Shown in pieces: positions 23,978-31,917 of a stretch of DNA of 48,258 nucleotides. Location of the stretch: assembly GCA_004211695.1 (NCBI GenBank), contig SEEV01000008.1, positions 1 to 48,258 of the forward strand, given 5' to 3'. Below the pieces are notes generated by a model. The model saw only the letters and a program-made list of their open reading frames with translations. It was not told the DNA's origin and ran no database searches. The position numbers and the translations under genes were made by a program. This DNA comes from Rhodococcus sp. (in: high G+C Gram-positive bacteria) (lineage in GTDB: Bacteria; Actinomycetota; Actinomycetes; Mycobacteriales; Mycobacteriaceae). Positions within the stretch are counted from its first letter, which is position 1. Every line of letters begins with the position of its first letter.

Positions 23978-25149
23978 ACACGACCCACACCGGACCGTCG
24001 CCCCTCGCGGGTGTGCGGGTGCTGGACCTGTCCAAGATCCTCGCCGGACCGTACGCCACCATGTCGCTCGCGGACCTCGGTGCCGACGTCACCAAGGTCG
24101 AGCACCCCGACGGCGGCGACCCGACCCGCTCGTGGGGGCCGCCATTCGTCGGCGCCGACGCCACCTACTACCTCGCGATCAACCGGGGCAAGAAGTCGGT
24201 GACCGTCGACCTCAAATCGGAAGAGGGACAGGACGTCATCCATCGGATTCTGGAGGAGACCGACGTCGTCGTCGAGAACTTCAAGCCCGGCAGCGGATTG
24301 CAGCGCATCTTCGACTATCGGACGCTCTCCGAGCGGTACCCGCACCTGGTCGTGTTGCACATCTCCGCGTTCGGCGAGGAGGGTCCGCTGCGCGACGAAC
24401 CGGGCTACGACATGATCGCTCAGGCCGCCGGCGGCCTGATGTCGCTCACCGGTGAGCCGGGCGGGGCGCCGATGAAGGCCGGATTCGCGATGGGCGATCT
24501 GGGAGCGGCGCTGTTCGGGCTGGTCGGCGTGCTCGCCGCCCTCGTGGAACGGTCGCGAACCGGCCGAGGACAGTACGTGACGACGTCGCTGTTCGAGTGC
24601 CAGCTCGCGCTGCACGTGAACTGGGCGACCAACTACTTCGCCACCGGCGAGCGTCCCGGCGCACTGGGCTCCGGTCATCCGAATCTGGCTCCCTATCAAG
24701 CGTTTCCCGCGAGCGACGGGTACTTCGTCGTCGCGGTGGGCAACGACAGCCAGTGGGGGAGCCTGTGCTCGGCGATCGCGCGCGAAGAGTTGACGACGGA
24801 CCCGCGGTTCGTCCGCAACCGGGACCGTGTGGCGAATCGAGGTGATCTCGAGCGGGAACTGTCCGGGGCGTTTGCGTCCGGCACCGTCGAGCAGTGGTGC
24901 GACACCCTGGCCGCGCACGCCGTTCCGGTGTCACCGATCCGGCACCTCGACGAGATCTACGCCGACCCTCACACCGCGGCACTCGGAATGATCGGCACGG
25001 TCGACCACCCGACATTCGGCAGCCTGCGACAGATCGCGTTCCCGGTCAGCTTCGCGGGACAACGCCCGCACCTCACGTCCGCACCGCCGGTGCTCGGCGC
25101 CGACACCGACGCCGTCCTGGGGGTTCACCGACCGCAGCCGGTGGTGTGA
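23974..25149 (+). CDS. CaiB/BaiF (family III) CoA transferase
   Basis: A 391-residue family III CoA transferase. The N-terminal PLAGVRVLDLSKILAGPYATM is typical; KVEHPDGGDPTRSWGPP, VVVENFKPGSG and the predicted catalytic D146 in EPGYDMIAQAAGGLMS follow. The start is GTG 23974, overlapping the upstream stop, with CAGGAG upstream. It converts an imported acid to its CoA ester using a donor such as succinyl-CoA or acetyl-CoA. Gene order (transporter, dehydrogenase, CoA transferase) implies uptake, activation, then oxidation. It ends 7 bases from the convergent gntR gene without an obvious terminator. Confidence 0.92.
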   Translation: MNTTHTGPSPLAGVRVLDLSKILAGPYATMSLADLGADVTKVEHPDGGDPTRSWGPPFVGADATYYLAINRGKKSVTVDLKSEEGQDVIHRILEETDVVVENFKPGSGLQRIFDYRTLSERYPHLVVLHISAFGEEGPLRDEPGYDMIAQAAGGLMSLTGEPGGAPMKAGFAMGDLGAALFGLVGVLAALVERSRTGRGQYVTTSLFECQLALHVNWATNYFATGERPGALGSGHPNLAPYQAFPASDGYFVVAVGNDSQWGSLCSAIAREELTTDPRFVRNRDRVANRGDLERELSGAFASGTVEQWCDTLAAHAVPVSPIRHLDEIYADPHTAALGMIGTVDHPTFGSLRQIAFPVSFAGQRPHLTSAPPVLGADTDAVLGVHRPQPVV

Positions 25150-25156
25150 GAGCCGG

Positions 25157-25852
25157 TCAGCTGCCTTCGCGCAGCAGCGCGACGTCGGACACCATCCGGA
25201 TGTGATCGGCCATCGCGCGAGAGGCGCCCGCGGAGTCCTGGTCTCGAATCGCCGTCGCAATGCGCTGGTGCCCTTCGAGCGAGGCCCGCGGGCGTTCTGC
25301 TTGGGAGAGCGACTCGATGCGGGTCTCCCGGATCAGCCCGGAGATCTCGTGCATCAGTTTGGCCAGCAGCGACGAGTGCGCGGCGACGGTGATGGCCTCG
25401 TGGAACTGCTCGTCGCCGACGACGCCGCGATCACCCGCGGCGATCTCCGACTCCATCGTGGCCAGTGCCGAATCGATCGCCGCCATTTCCGCGTCGGTGC
25501 GGCGCTCGGCGGCGAGCCCGGCAAGTTTGACCTCGAGTGCCTCGCGGGCCTCGATGACCTCGGGGAGACGGTCGGCGTGCTCCCGCAGCGCCTTGACGGC
25601 TCGCTCCTCGATGGGGCGGCGGACGAGCACGGCGCCGTCACCGTGCCGCACCGACACCACACCCTGCACCTCGAGGGCGACGAGCGCCTGACTCAGGGAC
25701 GCGCGGCTCACACCCAGCTGAGCTGCGAGTTCACGCTCGGCGGGAAGGCGGTCGCCCGGTGTCATCTCGTGGTCGGCGATATGTGCGCACAGCTGTTCGA
25801 CGATCACCTCGTACAGCCGCGGTCGGGCTACCGGACGCAGTTGCTCAGCCAC
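25157..25852 (-). CDS. GntR-family (FadR/FCD subfamily) regulator
   Basis: A 231-residue GntR regulator of the FadR type. The winged helix-turn-helix is at residues 12-77 (RLYEVIVEQLCAHIADHEM, then PGDRLPAERELAAQLGVSRASLSQAL). The FCD ligand domain at about 90-220 includes DEQFHEAITVAAHS and EGHQRIATAI, whose histidines usually bind a metal and organic acid. The frame is open to 25945; GTG 25852 is chosen because family homology starts here and GGAGAG lies 11 bases upstream. It is divergent from the carrier gene at 26049. A shared palindrome in the promoters of that gene and of 27570 is its likely operator. Confidence 0.88.
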   Translation of the reverse strand: MAEQLRPVARPRLYEVIVEQLCAHIADHEMTPGDRLPAERELAAQLGVSRASLSQALVALEVQGVVSVRHGDGAVLVRRPIEERAVKALREHADRLPEVIEAREALEVKLAGLAAERRTDAEMAAIDSALATMESEIAAGDRGVVGDEQFHEAITVAAHSSLLAKLMHEISGLIRETRIESLSQAERPRASLEGHQRIATAIRDQDSAGASRAMADHIRMVSDVALLREGS

Positions 25853-25930
25853 TGGGCCACCCACTCTCCATTCCACTGAAACTACTCCACGGTATCTCGC
25901 ATACGCATGTAACCGCACCCACAGTTCCTG

Positions 25931-25959
25931 TTGACAGTGATCCACAACACTGCTTTTAT
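25931..25959 (+). promoter_or_regulatory. Sigma-A-type promoter of the carrier gene
   Basis: TTGACA at 25931-25936, 17-base spacer, then TTTTAT at 25954-25959. This is the best-formed promoter in the window. The carrier starts 89 bases downstream. The shared operator motif begins four bases after the -10 box, so bound regulator would cover the transcription start. Confidence 0.65.
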
Positions 25960-25963
25960 GAAG

Positions 25964-25987
25964 TGGCTAGGCCAATCTGCCACTGAG
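25964..25987. promoter_or_regulatory. Candidate GntR operator (copy 1)
   Basis: TGGCTAGGCCA at 25964-25974 (TGGC-TAG-GCCA palindrome) is also flanked by AGTGGC and GCCACT at wider spacing. The segment continues to GCCACTGA at 25979-25986. It shares TGGCTAG, CCA and CACTGA, in register, with 27496-27519. Located exactly 33 bases downstream of the -35 box start, as in copy 2. Confidence 0.6.
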
Positions 25988-26048
25988 TCAATTTGCTCGT
26001 AGGCGGCGGTCGAGACCAGTTGCCACTGCCACAGAACCGGAGACTTTC

Positions 26049-27410
26049 ATGTCGACCGAGTTGATCCCCATACTTGCGCTCGCCGTCATGTTCCTGGCGG
26101 CGACCGTGCTGCCCGTGAACATGGGCGCACTCGGCTTCGTTGCCGCCTTCTTCGTCGGAACCCTGTCGCTGCACATGAGCAGCGACGACATCATCGCCGG
26201 ATTCCCCAGCAGCCTGTTCCTGACGCTGGTCGGCATCACGTACCTCTTCGCGATCGCCCAGAACAACGGAACCGTCGACCTCATGGTCCGCGGGGCGGTC
26301 CGGCTGGTCCGCGGTCGTGTCGCCCTGATCCCCTGGGTGATGTTCGGGATCACCGCGGTGCTCACCGCGATCGGTGCGCTCGGACCCGCCGCGGTGGCGA
26401 TCGTCGCGCCGATCGCTCTCGGCTTCGCCGCTCGCTACAAGATCAACGCCCTCCTGATGGGCATGATGGTCGTGCACGGAGCCCAGGCCGGCGGCTTCTC
26501 GCCGATCAGCATCTACGGCGTCACGGTCAACGACATCGCGTCCAAGGCGGGATTGACCAACAGCCCGCTCACTCTCTTCCTCGGAAGCCTCCTCTTCAAC
26601 GCCGCGATCGGGGTGCTCCTCTTCGTCTTCCTCGGCGGACGGGACCTGATCGGCCGCAGCGTGCACGACGACGGCCCGGAGGAAACGGCAGAAACCGGCG
26701 GCGTCTCGGGTGGAGGAGTGCCCGCGACCGGAGGTAACTCGGGTTCGGGAGGAGCCACCGCGACCAAGGTGCGCCCGACGCCGACCGCCACGGACTCACC
26801 GGCGCGCACTCGTGTCACGTTCGATCAGGTCCTCACTCTCGTCGGCCTCGCCGCTCTCGCCGTGTTCTCGCTGATCCTCGACCTGGACGTCGGCTTCATC
26901 TCGATGACGGTGGCCGTCGTCCTGGCGCTGGCCTCCCCGAAGGCGCAGAAGGGCGCGATCGCTCAGATCAGCTGGTCGACGGTGCTGCTCATCGGCGGCG
27001 TCCTCACCTTCGTGGGAGTGCTGCAGGAGGCGGGCACCGTCGAGTACGTCGGAAATGCGGTGGCCAGCCTGGGAATGCCGCTCCTCGTCGCCCTTCTCCT
27101 CTGCTACATCGGGGCCATCGTCTCCGCGTTCGCCTCGTCCACGGCGATCCTGGGAGCGACCATTCCGCTCGCGGTCCCGTTCCTGCTCGCCGGAGAGGTG
27201 GGCGCGGTGGGAGTCATCGTCGCGCTCGCCATCTCCTCGACCATCGTGGACGTCAGCCCGTTCTCGACCAACGGTGCGCTCGTCCTCGCCAACGCGCAGA
27301 ACGTCGATCGGGATCGCTTCTACAAGCAGATCCTGAAATACAGCGCGCTCGTCGTCGCCATCGGGCCCCTCGTGGCCTGGGCGATTCTCGTGGTGCCCGG
27401 CTGGCTCTGA
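26049..27410 (+). CDS. MatC-like dicarboxylate carrier (SLC13/ion transporter superfamily)
   Basis: A 453-residue secondary transporter with about 11-12 membrane segments. The N-terminal MSTELIPILALAVMFLAATVLPVNMGALGFVAAFFVG region resembles the MatC (malonate/dicarboxylate carrier) N-terminal domain. Two halves are separated by a hydrophilic linker (about 205-255, rich in Gly, Thr and Pro). The repeated motifs GALGPAAVAIVAPIAL and FASSTAILGATIPLAVPFLLAG, and the late SSTIVDVSPFSTNGALVLANA, are characteristic of substrate-binding hairpins in this superfamily. It has its own promoter and operator. Followed by a CoA transferase and a carboxyltransferase-like gene with a similar operator, so it probably imports the dicarboxylate that they process. 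Confidence 0.85.
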   Translation: MSTELIPILALAVMFLAATVLPVNMGALGFVAAFFVGTLSLHMSSDDIIAGFPSSLFLTLVGITYLFAIAQNNGTVDLMVRGAVRLVRGRVALIPWVMFGITAVLTAIGALGPAAVAIVAPIALGFAARYKINALLMGMMVVHGAQAGGFSPISIYGVTVNDIASKAGLTNSPLTLFLGSLLFNAAIGVLLFVFLGGRDLIGRSVHDDGPEETAETGGVSGGGVPATGGNSGSGGATATKVRPTPTATDSPARTRVTFDQVLTLVGLAALAVFSLILDLDVGFISMTVAVVLALASPKAQKGAIAQISWSTVLLIGGVLTFVGVLQEAGTVEYVGNAVASLGMPLLVALLLCYIGAIVSAFASSTAILGATIPLAVPFLLAGEVGAVGVIVALAISSTIVDVSPFSTNGALVLANAQNVDRDRFYKQILKYSALVVAIGPLVAWAILVVPGWL

Positions 27411-27462
27411 CCGTCGTCGGGTAGATCCGCCGGCCCTCGCCGGGCACGTCGAATTTTCGTCC

Positions 27463-27491
27463 TTGACATCGGTCGGATCAGATGTTTCATT
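27463..27491 (+). promoter_or_regulatory. Sigma-A-type promoter of CoA transferase / carboxyltransferase operon
   Basis: TTGACA at 27463-27468, 17-base spacer, TTCATT at 27486-27491. The operator copy begins four bases later. The first gene starts at 27570, 79 bases from the -10 box. Confidence 0.55.
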
Positions 27492-27495
27492 TAAT

Positions 27496-27519
27496 TGGCT
27501 AGTCCACTAGGTCACTGAA
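27496..27519. promoter_or_regulatory. Candidate GntR operator (copy 2)
   Basis: TGGCTAGTCCA at 27496-27506, then GTCACTGA at 27511-27518, matches copy 1 at 25964 in the same register. The distance from the start of the TTGACA box is 33 bases, the same as in copy 1. The repetition in position and sequence supports a shared regulator, most simply the GntR encoded at 25157. Confidence 0.6.
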
Positions 27520-27569
27520 CCAACAATCCAGATATCGCGGCTCTCGCCAGGAAGTAACGGTGGTTTCAC

Positions 27570-28766
27570 ATGTCCTCGAAAACGATGGAGCGAACCGGTC
27601 CGCTGCAAGGCGTGGTCGTCGTCGATCTGACCCGCGCACTCGCAGGTCCGCACGCGGCGATGATGCTCGGCGATCTCGGCGCCGAGGTCATCAAGGTCGA
27701 AACACCGCGCGGTGGCGACGACACCCGCGGGTGGGGCCCGCCCTTCGTGGAGCCGGCCGACGCCGAGCGGGAATCCACGTACTTCCTGTCCGCGAACCGG
27801 AACAAGAAGTCGATCACCCTCGACCTGAAGGCGGACGACGGCCGCGCCACCCTCGAAGCCCTCGTTCGGCGCGCCGACGTCCTCATGGAGAACTTCCGCA
27901 CCGGGGTCCTCGACCGGCTGGGATTCACCACCGAACGGCTCGCCGAGCTGAACCCGCGCCTGGTCGTCCTGTCCATCAGCGGTTTCGGTCACGACGGGCC
28001 CGAAGGGGGCCGCGCCGGCTACGACCAGATCGCGCAGGGCGAGGCCGGGCTGATGTCGCTGACGGGACCGAATCCGGACGACGTCCAGCGCGTCGGCGTT
28101 CCCATCGCGGATCTGCTCGCCGGCATGTACGGGGCATTCGGTGTCGTCGCGGCCCTGCAGGAACGCGAACGCACCGGCCGGGGCCGCGTGGTGCGAACAT
28201 CGTTGCTGGCCAGTGTCGTCGGCGTGCACGCCTTCCAGGGGACGAAGTGGACCGTCGCCGGCGAGGTCGGCGAGGCGCAGGGCAACCACCATCCGTCGAT
28301 CTCTCCGTACGGACTGTTCCGCACCGCCGACGGCGCGGTGCAGATCTCGGTCGGCAGCGAAGGGCTGTGGAAGCGGTTCTGCGCCGGCTTCCACCTCGAC
28401 CCCGACGCCCCCGGAATGGCCACGAACCCCGAACGCGTCGAGAACCACAAGCAGGTCCTGGAACTGGTCGAAGATGCGTTCGGCGCGTACACCAGCGACG
28501 AACTTCTCGTCGAACTCGACCGCATCGGGGTGCCGGCGGGACGGGTCCGGACGATCTCCGAGGTCTACGAATGGGAGCAGACCAAGTCACAGGGGCTGAT
28601 CGTCGACGTCGACCACCGCACGCTCGGCAACATCACCCTGCCCGGCCCGCCCCTCCGATTCTTCGAACCGGACGGCACCGAGGTCACCGAGACCCGGCAC
28701 ACCGCACCCCCGGTCCTCGGCGCCGACACCGACACCGTGATGTCGTGGCTGAAGGAATGCAGCTGA
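27570..28766 (+). CDS. CaiB/BaiF (family III) CoA transferase
   Basis: A 398-residue family III CoA transferase, the third in this window. PLQGVVVVDLTRALAGPHAAM, IKVETPRGGDDTRGWGPPF and VLMENFRTGVLDRLGF are the family landmarks, and D152 in RAGYDQIAQGEAGLMS is the predicted catalytic aspartate. It is followed with a TGATG overlap by a fused carboxyltransferase. Together with the MatC-like carrier this suggests that a dicarboxylate is imported, converted to its CoA ester, and then decarboxylated or transcarboxylated. The start ATG is the first in frame; a slightly longer frame in another register is a shadow. Confidence 0.9.
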   Translation: MSSKTMERTGPLQGVVVVDLTRALAGPHAAMMLGDLGAEVIKVETPRGGDDTRGWGPPFVEPADAERESTYFLSANRNKKSITLDLKADDGRATLEALVRRADVLMENFRTGVLDRLGFTTERLAELNPRLVVLSISGFGHDGPEGGRAGYDQIAQGEAGLMSLTGPNPDDVQRVGVPIADLLAGMYGAFGVVAALQERERTGRGRVVRTSLLASVVGVHAFQGTKWTVAGEVGEAQGNHHPSISPYGLFRTADGAVQISVGSEGLWKRFCAGFHLDPDAPGMATNPERVENHKQVLELVEDAFGAYTSDELLVELDRIGVPAGRVRTISEVYEWEQTKSQGLIVDVDHRTLGNITLPGPPLRFFEPDGTEVTETRHTAPPVLGADTDTVMSWLKECS

Positions 28767-30274
28767 TGGCACGCCTGACCGCTCCCGAACTTCTCGACCT
28801 CGTGGTCGATGCCGGCACCTGGGAGTCGTGGGACAGCCCCCCGATCCCGGTCGCGGCGGATTCCGAGTACGCCGACGAACTGCTTCGCGCACAGGAGAAG
28901 ACCGGCCTCGACGAGGCGGTGCTGACCGGGGCGGCCACCATCCGCGGCCGCCGGACCGCAATCCTGATCTGTGAGTTCGGCTTCCTCGGCGGCTCGATCG
29001 GCGTGGCCGCGGGCGAGCGTCTGGTCGCCGCGATACGCCGCGCCACCCAGGAGCGCCTCCCGCTTCTCGCCCTCCCCACGTCGGGCGGAACGAGGATGCA
29101 GGAGGGGACCACCGCGTTCCTGCAGATGGTCAAGATTACGGCGGCGGTGATCAAGCACAAGGAAGCGCACCTGCCCTACCTCGTCTACCTCCGGAGCCCC
29201 ACGACCGGTGGGGTGTTCGCGTCCTGGGGATCCCTCGGCCACGTCACCATCGCGGAACCGGGGGCGCTCGTCGGGTTCCTCGGACCGCGGGTGTACGAGG
29301 CGCTGTACGATTCACCCTTCCCTGCCGGTGTCCAGACCGCCGAGAATCTCCACGCGCACGGACTCATCGACGCGGTGCGGCCGCCGGACCAACTCGCCGA
29401 GATCGTCGACCGCGCCCTGCGCATCATCACCTCCAGTCGCGGGGGCCGCGCGTCGCTCGCCGACGTGCCCGTGCACGGCAATCCGCCGGAGGTCCCTGCG
29501 TGGGAGTCGGTGGTCGCCTCACGCCGCGACGATCGACCCGGGGTCCGTGAGGTGATGTTCCATTCCGCGTCGGATGTTCTGCCGCTCAACGGAACCGGTC
29601 AGGGTGAGAACGATCCGGGCCTCATCCTCGCCCTCGTCCGATTCGGTGACGTGCCCTGCGTCCTGCTCGGGCAGGACCGCCGCGGTCAGACCACGCGGTC
29701 GCCGCTCGGCCCCGGCGCACTCCGGGAGGCACGGCGCGGCATGCGGCTGGCGGCCGAATTGAACCTGCCGCTGGTGACGGTCATCGACACCGCGGGCGCG
29801 GCGCTGTCGAAGGAAGCGGAGGAAGGCTGCCTCGCCGGTGAGATCGCGCGCTGCATCGCGGACATGGTCTCACTCGACGTTCCCACCATCTCCCTGCTGC
29901 TCGGGCAGGGCACCGGCGGCGGCGCGCTCGCCCTGATTCCGGCGGACCGGGTGCTCGCCGCCCAGCACGGCTGGCTCTCGCCCCTGCCACCTGAGGGTGC
30001 GAGCGCGATTCTGCACCACGACGTGGAGCACGCCCCCGACATGGCCGCACGGCAGGGCATCCGGTCGTCCGACCTCCTCGCGAGCGGCATCGTGGACGAG
30101 GTGATCCCCGAATTCCCAGACGCCGCCGAGGAATCCGCGGCATTCTGCACGCGGGTGGGCGCGGTGCTCCACCGCGAGCTGTCGCGCCTCGACGCGGCCG
30201 ACACCACGCAGCGACTCTCCGAACGTGCGGAGCGATTCGACCGGATCGGTCTGTTGCAGCCCGCACCTGCATGA
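28766..30274 (+). CDS. Fused carboxyltransferase (AccD-AccA-like), possible CoA-ester decarboxylase
   Basis: A 502-residue protein combining two crotonase-fold carboxyltransferase halves. The N-terminal half (about 1-235) resembles AccD beta (AGTWESWDSPP, GFLGGSIGVAAGERL, LPTSGGTRMQEG). The C-terminal half (about 260-500) resembles AccA alpha (LPLVTVIDTAGAALSKEAEE, then GQGTGGGALALIPADRVL). The AccD zinc-ribbon cysteines are absent. No biotin carboxylase or biotin carrier gene lies nearby. Related two-half proteins include acyl-CoA carboxylase subunits and the malonate decarboxylase beta/gamma pair. The start ATG 28766 is preferred over 28757 because GAAGGA is then correctly spaced. A strong terminator follows. 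Confidence 0.83.
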   Translation: MARLTAPELLDLVVDAGTWESWDSPPIPVAADSEYADELLRAQEKTGLDEAVLTGAATIRGRRTAILICEFGFLGGSIGVAAGERLVAAIRRATQERLPLLALPTSGGTRMQEGTTAFLQMVKITAAVIKHKEAHLPYLVYLRSPTTGGVFASWGSLGHVTIAEPGALVGFLGPRVYEALYDSPFPAGVQTAENLHAHGLIDAVRPPDQLAEIVDRALRIITSSRGGRASLADVPVHGNPPEVPAWESVVASRRDDRPGVREVMFHSASDVLPLNGTGQGENDPGLILALVRFGDVPCVLLGQDRRGQTTRSPLGPGALREARRGMRLAAELNLPLVTVIDTAGAALSKEAEEGCLAGEIARCIADMVSLDVPTISLLLGQGTGGGALALIPADRVLAAQHGWLSPLPPEGASAILHHDVEHAPDMAARQGIRSSDLLASGIVDEVIPEFPDAAEESAAFCTRVGAVLHRELSRLDAADTTQRLSERAERFDRIGLLQPAPA

Positions 30275-30275
30275 C

Positions 30276-30323
30276 CACGGTGCAGGGATCCCGATCGGAT
30301 CCCGGCACCGTGAATGCCTTTTT
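30276..30323 (+). terminator. Strong intrinsic terminator
   Basis: CACGGTGC (30276-30283) pairs with GCACCGTG (30305-30312), and GGGATCC (30285-30291) with GGATCCC (30297-30303), with a single A/G mismatch between and a 5-base loop. A five-T run follows at 30319-30323. It ends the carboxyltransferase operon 2 bases after its stop and separates it from the convergent sdaA. Confidence 0.9.
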
Positions 30324-30340
30324 GTCTCACAGGATTGGCG

Positions 30341-31723
30341 TCAGCATTCGACGAGGTTCACCGACACGTTGACGGCGAGACCGCCGGTGGAGGTCTCCTT
30401 GTACTTCGAGCTCATGTCGGCGCCGGTGGCCCGCATCGTCTCGATCACCTGATCCAGGCTGACCCGGTGGGTGCCGTCGCCGCGCAGTGCCATCCGGGCG
30501 GCGTTGATCGCCTTGCCCGCCGAGATGGCGTTGCGCTCGATGCAGGGGATCTGCACCAGACCGCCGATGGGATCACACGTCAGACCCAGACTGTGTTCCA
30601 TCGCGATCTCCGCCGAGTTCTCCACCTGTTCCGGGCTGCCGCCGAGGATCTCGGCGAGACCGGCGGCGGCCATGGATGCGGCGGACCCCACCTCACCCTG
30701 GCAGCCCACCTCGGCCCCGGAGATCGAGGCCCGCTCCTTGTACAGGGATCCGACCGCGCCCGCCGCCAGCAGGAACCGCACCGCCGTGTCGTCCGGATCG
30801 GACTTTCCGGCGGGGGTGTAGTACACCACGTAGTGCAGCACCGCCGGGATGATGCCGGCGGCACCGTTGGTGGGGGCGGTGACGATCCTGCCGCCGGAGG
30901 CGTTCTCCTCGTTGACGGCGAGGGCCACCAGGTTCACCCAGTCCTCCGCGAACGCGGGATTACGTTCGGGGTCTTCGATATTCAGTCGCTCGTACCAGCC
31001 GCGAGCGCGGCGACGCACCCGCAGGCTGCCGGGCAGGTACCCGTCCCTGCCGATGCCGCGTCGCTGGCACTCGACCATCACGTCGCGGATGTGGAGAAGC
31101 CGCGTGCGGACCTCCGACTCGGGACGGAGAGCACGTTCGTGTTCGAGCATGACCTCGCTGATCGTGAGCCCGTAGTGCTCGGTGAGGTCCAGCAACTCGC
31201 GCGCCGACCCGAACGACAGTGCGTTCGCGACGGCGCCGACGGAAGGCTCCGGCTCGTCCCCGGTGACGACGAACCCGCCGCCGATCGAATAGTACGTCTG
31301 CGCATGCAGTTCGCGACCGCTCGCCGCGGTCGCGGTGAGCGTCATGGCGTTGGGATGGAAGTCGAGGACGGTCAACGGATGCAGCACCATCTCGTCCTCC
31401 GCGAGCGGAATGTCCACCACACCGGCGAGGCGGATCCGCCGGCTCGCCCGCACCGCGTCCAGCCGCGTTTCCATCTCCTCGGTGGCGATGGTCTCCGGCC
31501 GGTACCCCTCGAGTCCGAGGAGGATCGCGGACATGGTGCCGTGGCCGGCGCCGGTGGCCGCGAGCGATCCGTACAGATCGACGCGGACACCGGCGACGTC
31601 CCCGAGAAGTGCGAGTGTGCCGAGGTCGTCGACGAACGTGCCCGCCGCCCGCATCGGCCCGACCGTATGCGAGCTGGACGGACCGATTCCGACGGAGAAC
31701 AGGTCGAACACACTGATCGTCAC
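30341..31723 (-). CDS. sdaA: L-serine dehydratase (single-chain, iron-sulfur)
   Basis: A 460-residue [4Fe-4S] L-serine dehydratase that converts L-serine to pyruvate and ammonia. The beta domain opens with [22 protein letters not shown] at about residues 4-25. The alpha domain carries the three cluster cysteines C341 (VGCQGEVGS), C383 (LTCDPIGG) and C394 (IPCIERNA), and [15 protein letters not shown] at 282-296. GTG 31723 is preferred, with AAGGA nine bases upstream; the frame is open further upstream, through a duplicated spacer, but not with family sequence. It is the last gene of the gcvP-gcvT-gcvH-glyA-sdaA series, taking serine made by GlyA to pyruvate. Confidence 0.95.
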   Translation of the reverse strand: MTISVFDLFSVGIGPSSSHTVGPMRAAGTFVDDLGTLALLGDVAGVRVDLYGSLAATGAGHGTMSAILLGLEGYRPETIATEEMETRLDAVRASRRIRLAGVVDIPLAEDEMVLHPLTVLDFHPNAMTLTATAASGRELHAQTYYSIGGGFVVTGDEPEPSVGAVANALSFGSARELLDLTEHYGLTISEVMLEHERALRPESEVRTRLLHIRDVMVECQRRGIGRDGYLPGSLRVRRRARGWYERLNIEDPERNPAFAEDWVNLVALAVNEENASGGRIVTAPTNGAAGIIPAVLHYVVYYTPAGKSDPDDTAVRFLLAAGAVGSLYKERASISGAEVGCQGEVGSAASMAAAGLAEILGGSPEQVENSAEIAMEHSLGLTCDPIGGLVQIPCIERNAISAGKAINAARMALRGDGTHRVSLDQVIETMRATGADMSSKYKETSTGGLAVNVSVNLVEC

Positions 31724-31911
31724 GAGGTGAGGTCCTTCCGGAGCATCGCAACGAGTACCGCAGCGCAGCGAGGAACGGAGTGAGGAGCGGATGGAAGGAT
31801 CGAACCGGGAAACATCGTCACGAGGTGAGGTCCTTCCGGAGCATCGCAACGAGTACCGAAGCGCAGCGAGGAACGGAGTGAGGATCGGATGGAAGGATCG
31901 AAGCGGGAGAC
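31716..31911. repeat. 98-bp tandem direct duplication upstream of sdaA
   Basis: Two adjacent 98-bp copies, 31716-31813 and 31814-31911, differ at four positions that I can count. Each copy contains the sdaA ribosome-binding region, the GTG start and the first bases of the gene. The duplication therefore places a second start signal upstream of the real one. It fills the whole gap between the glyA and sdaA coding sequences. Confidence 0.9.
31720..31821 (-). CDS. Putative 33-codon upstream reading frame overlapping sdaA start
   Basis: The duplicated spacer copy carries a ribosome-binding sequence and GTG at 31821. Translation from it is open for 33 codons and stops at a TGA (31720-31722) that overlaps the sdaA GTG (31721-31723) in the GTGA arrangement typical of translational coupling. 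The peptide, starting [11 protein letters not shown] and ending RKDLTS, has no recognisable family. Expression is unproven; it is a by-product of the tandem duplication that could tune or couple sdaA translation. Confidence 0.3.
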   Translation of the reverse strand: MTMFPGSILPSAPHSVPRCAAVLVAMLRKDLTS

Positions 31912-31917
31912 ATCGAG

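Noticed and set aside
31716..31911. The 98-bp repeat as insertion-element ends or attachment site
   Set aside because: The copies abut directly, contain the local sdaA start, and have no transposase or target-site pattern; simple tandem duplication explains it.
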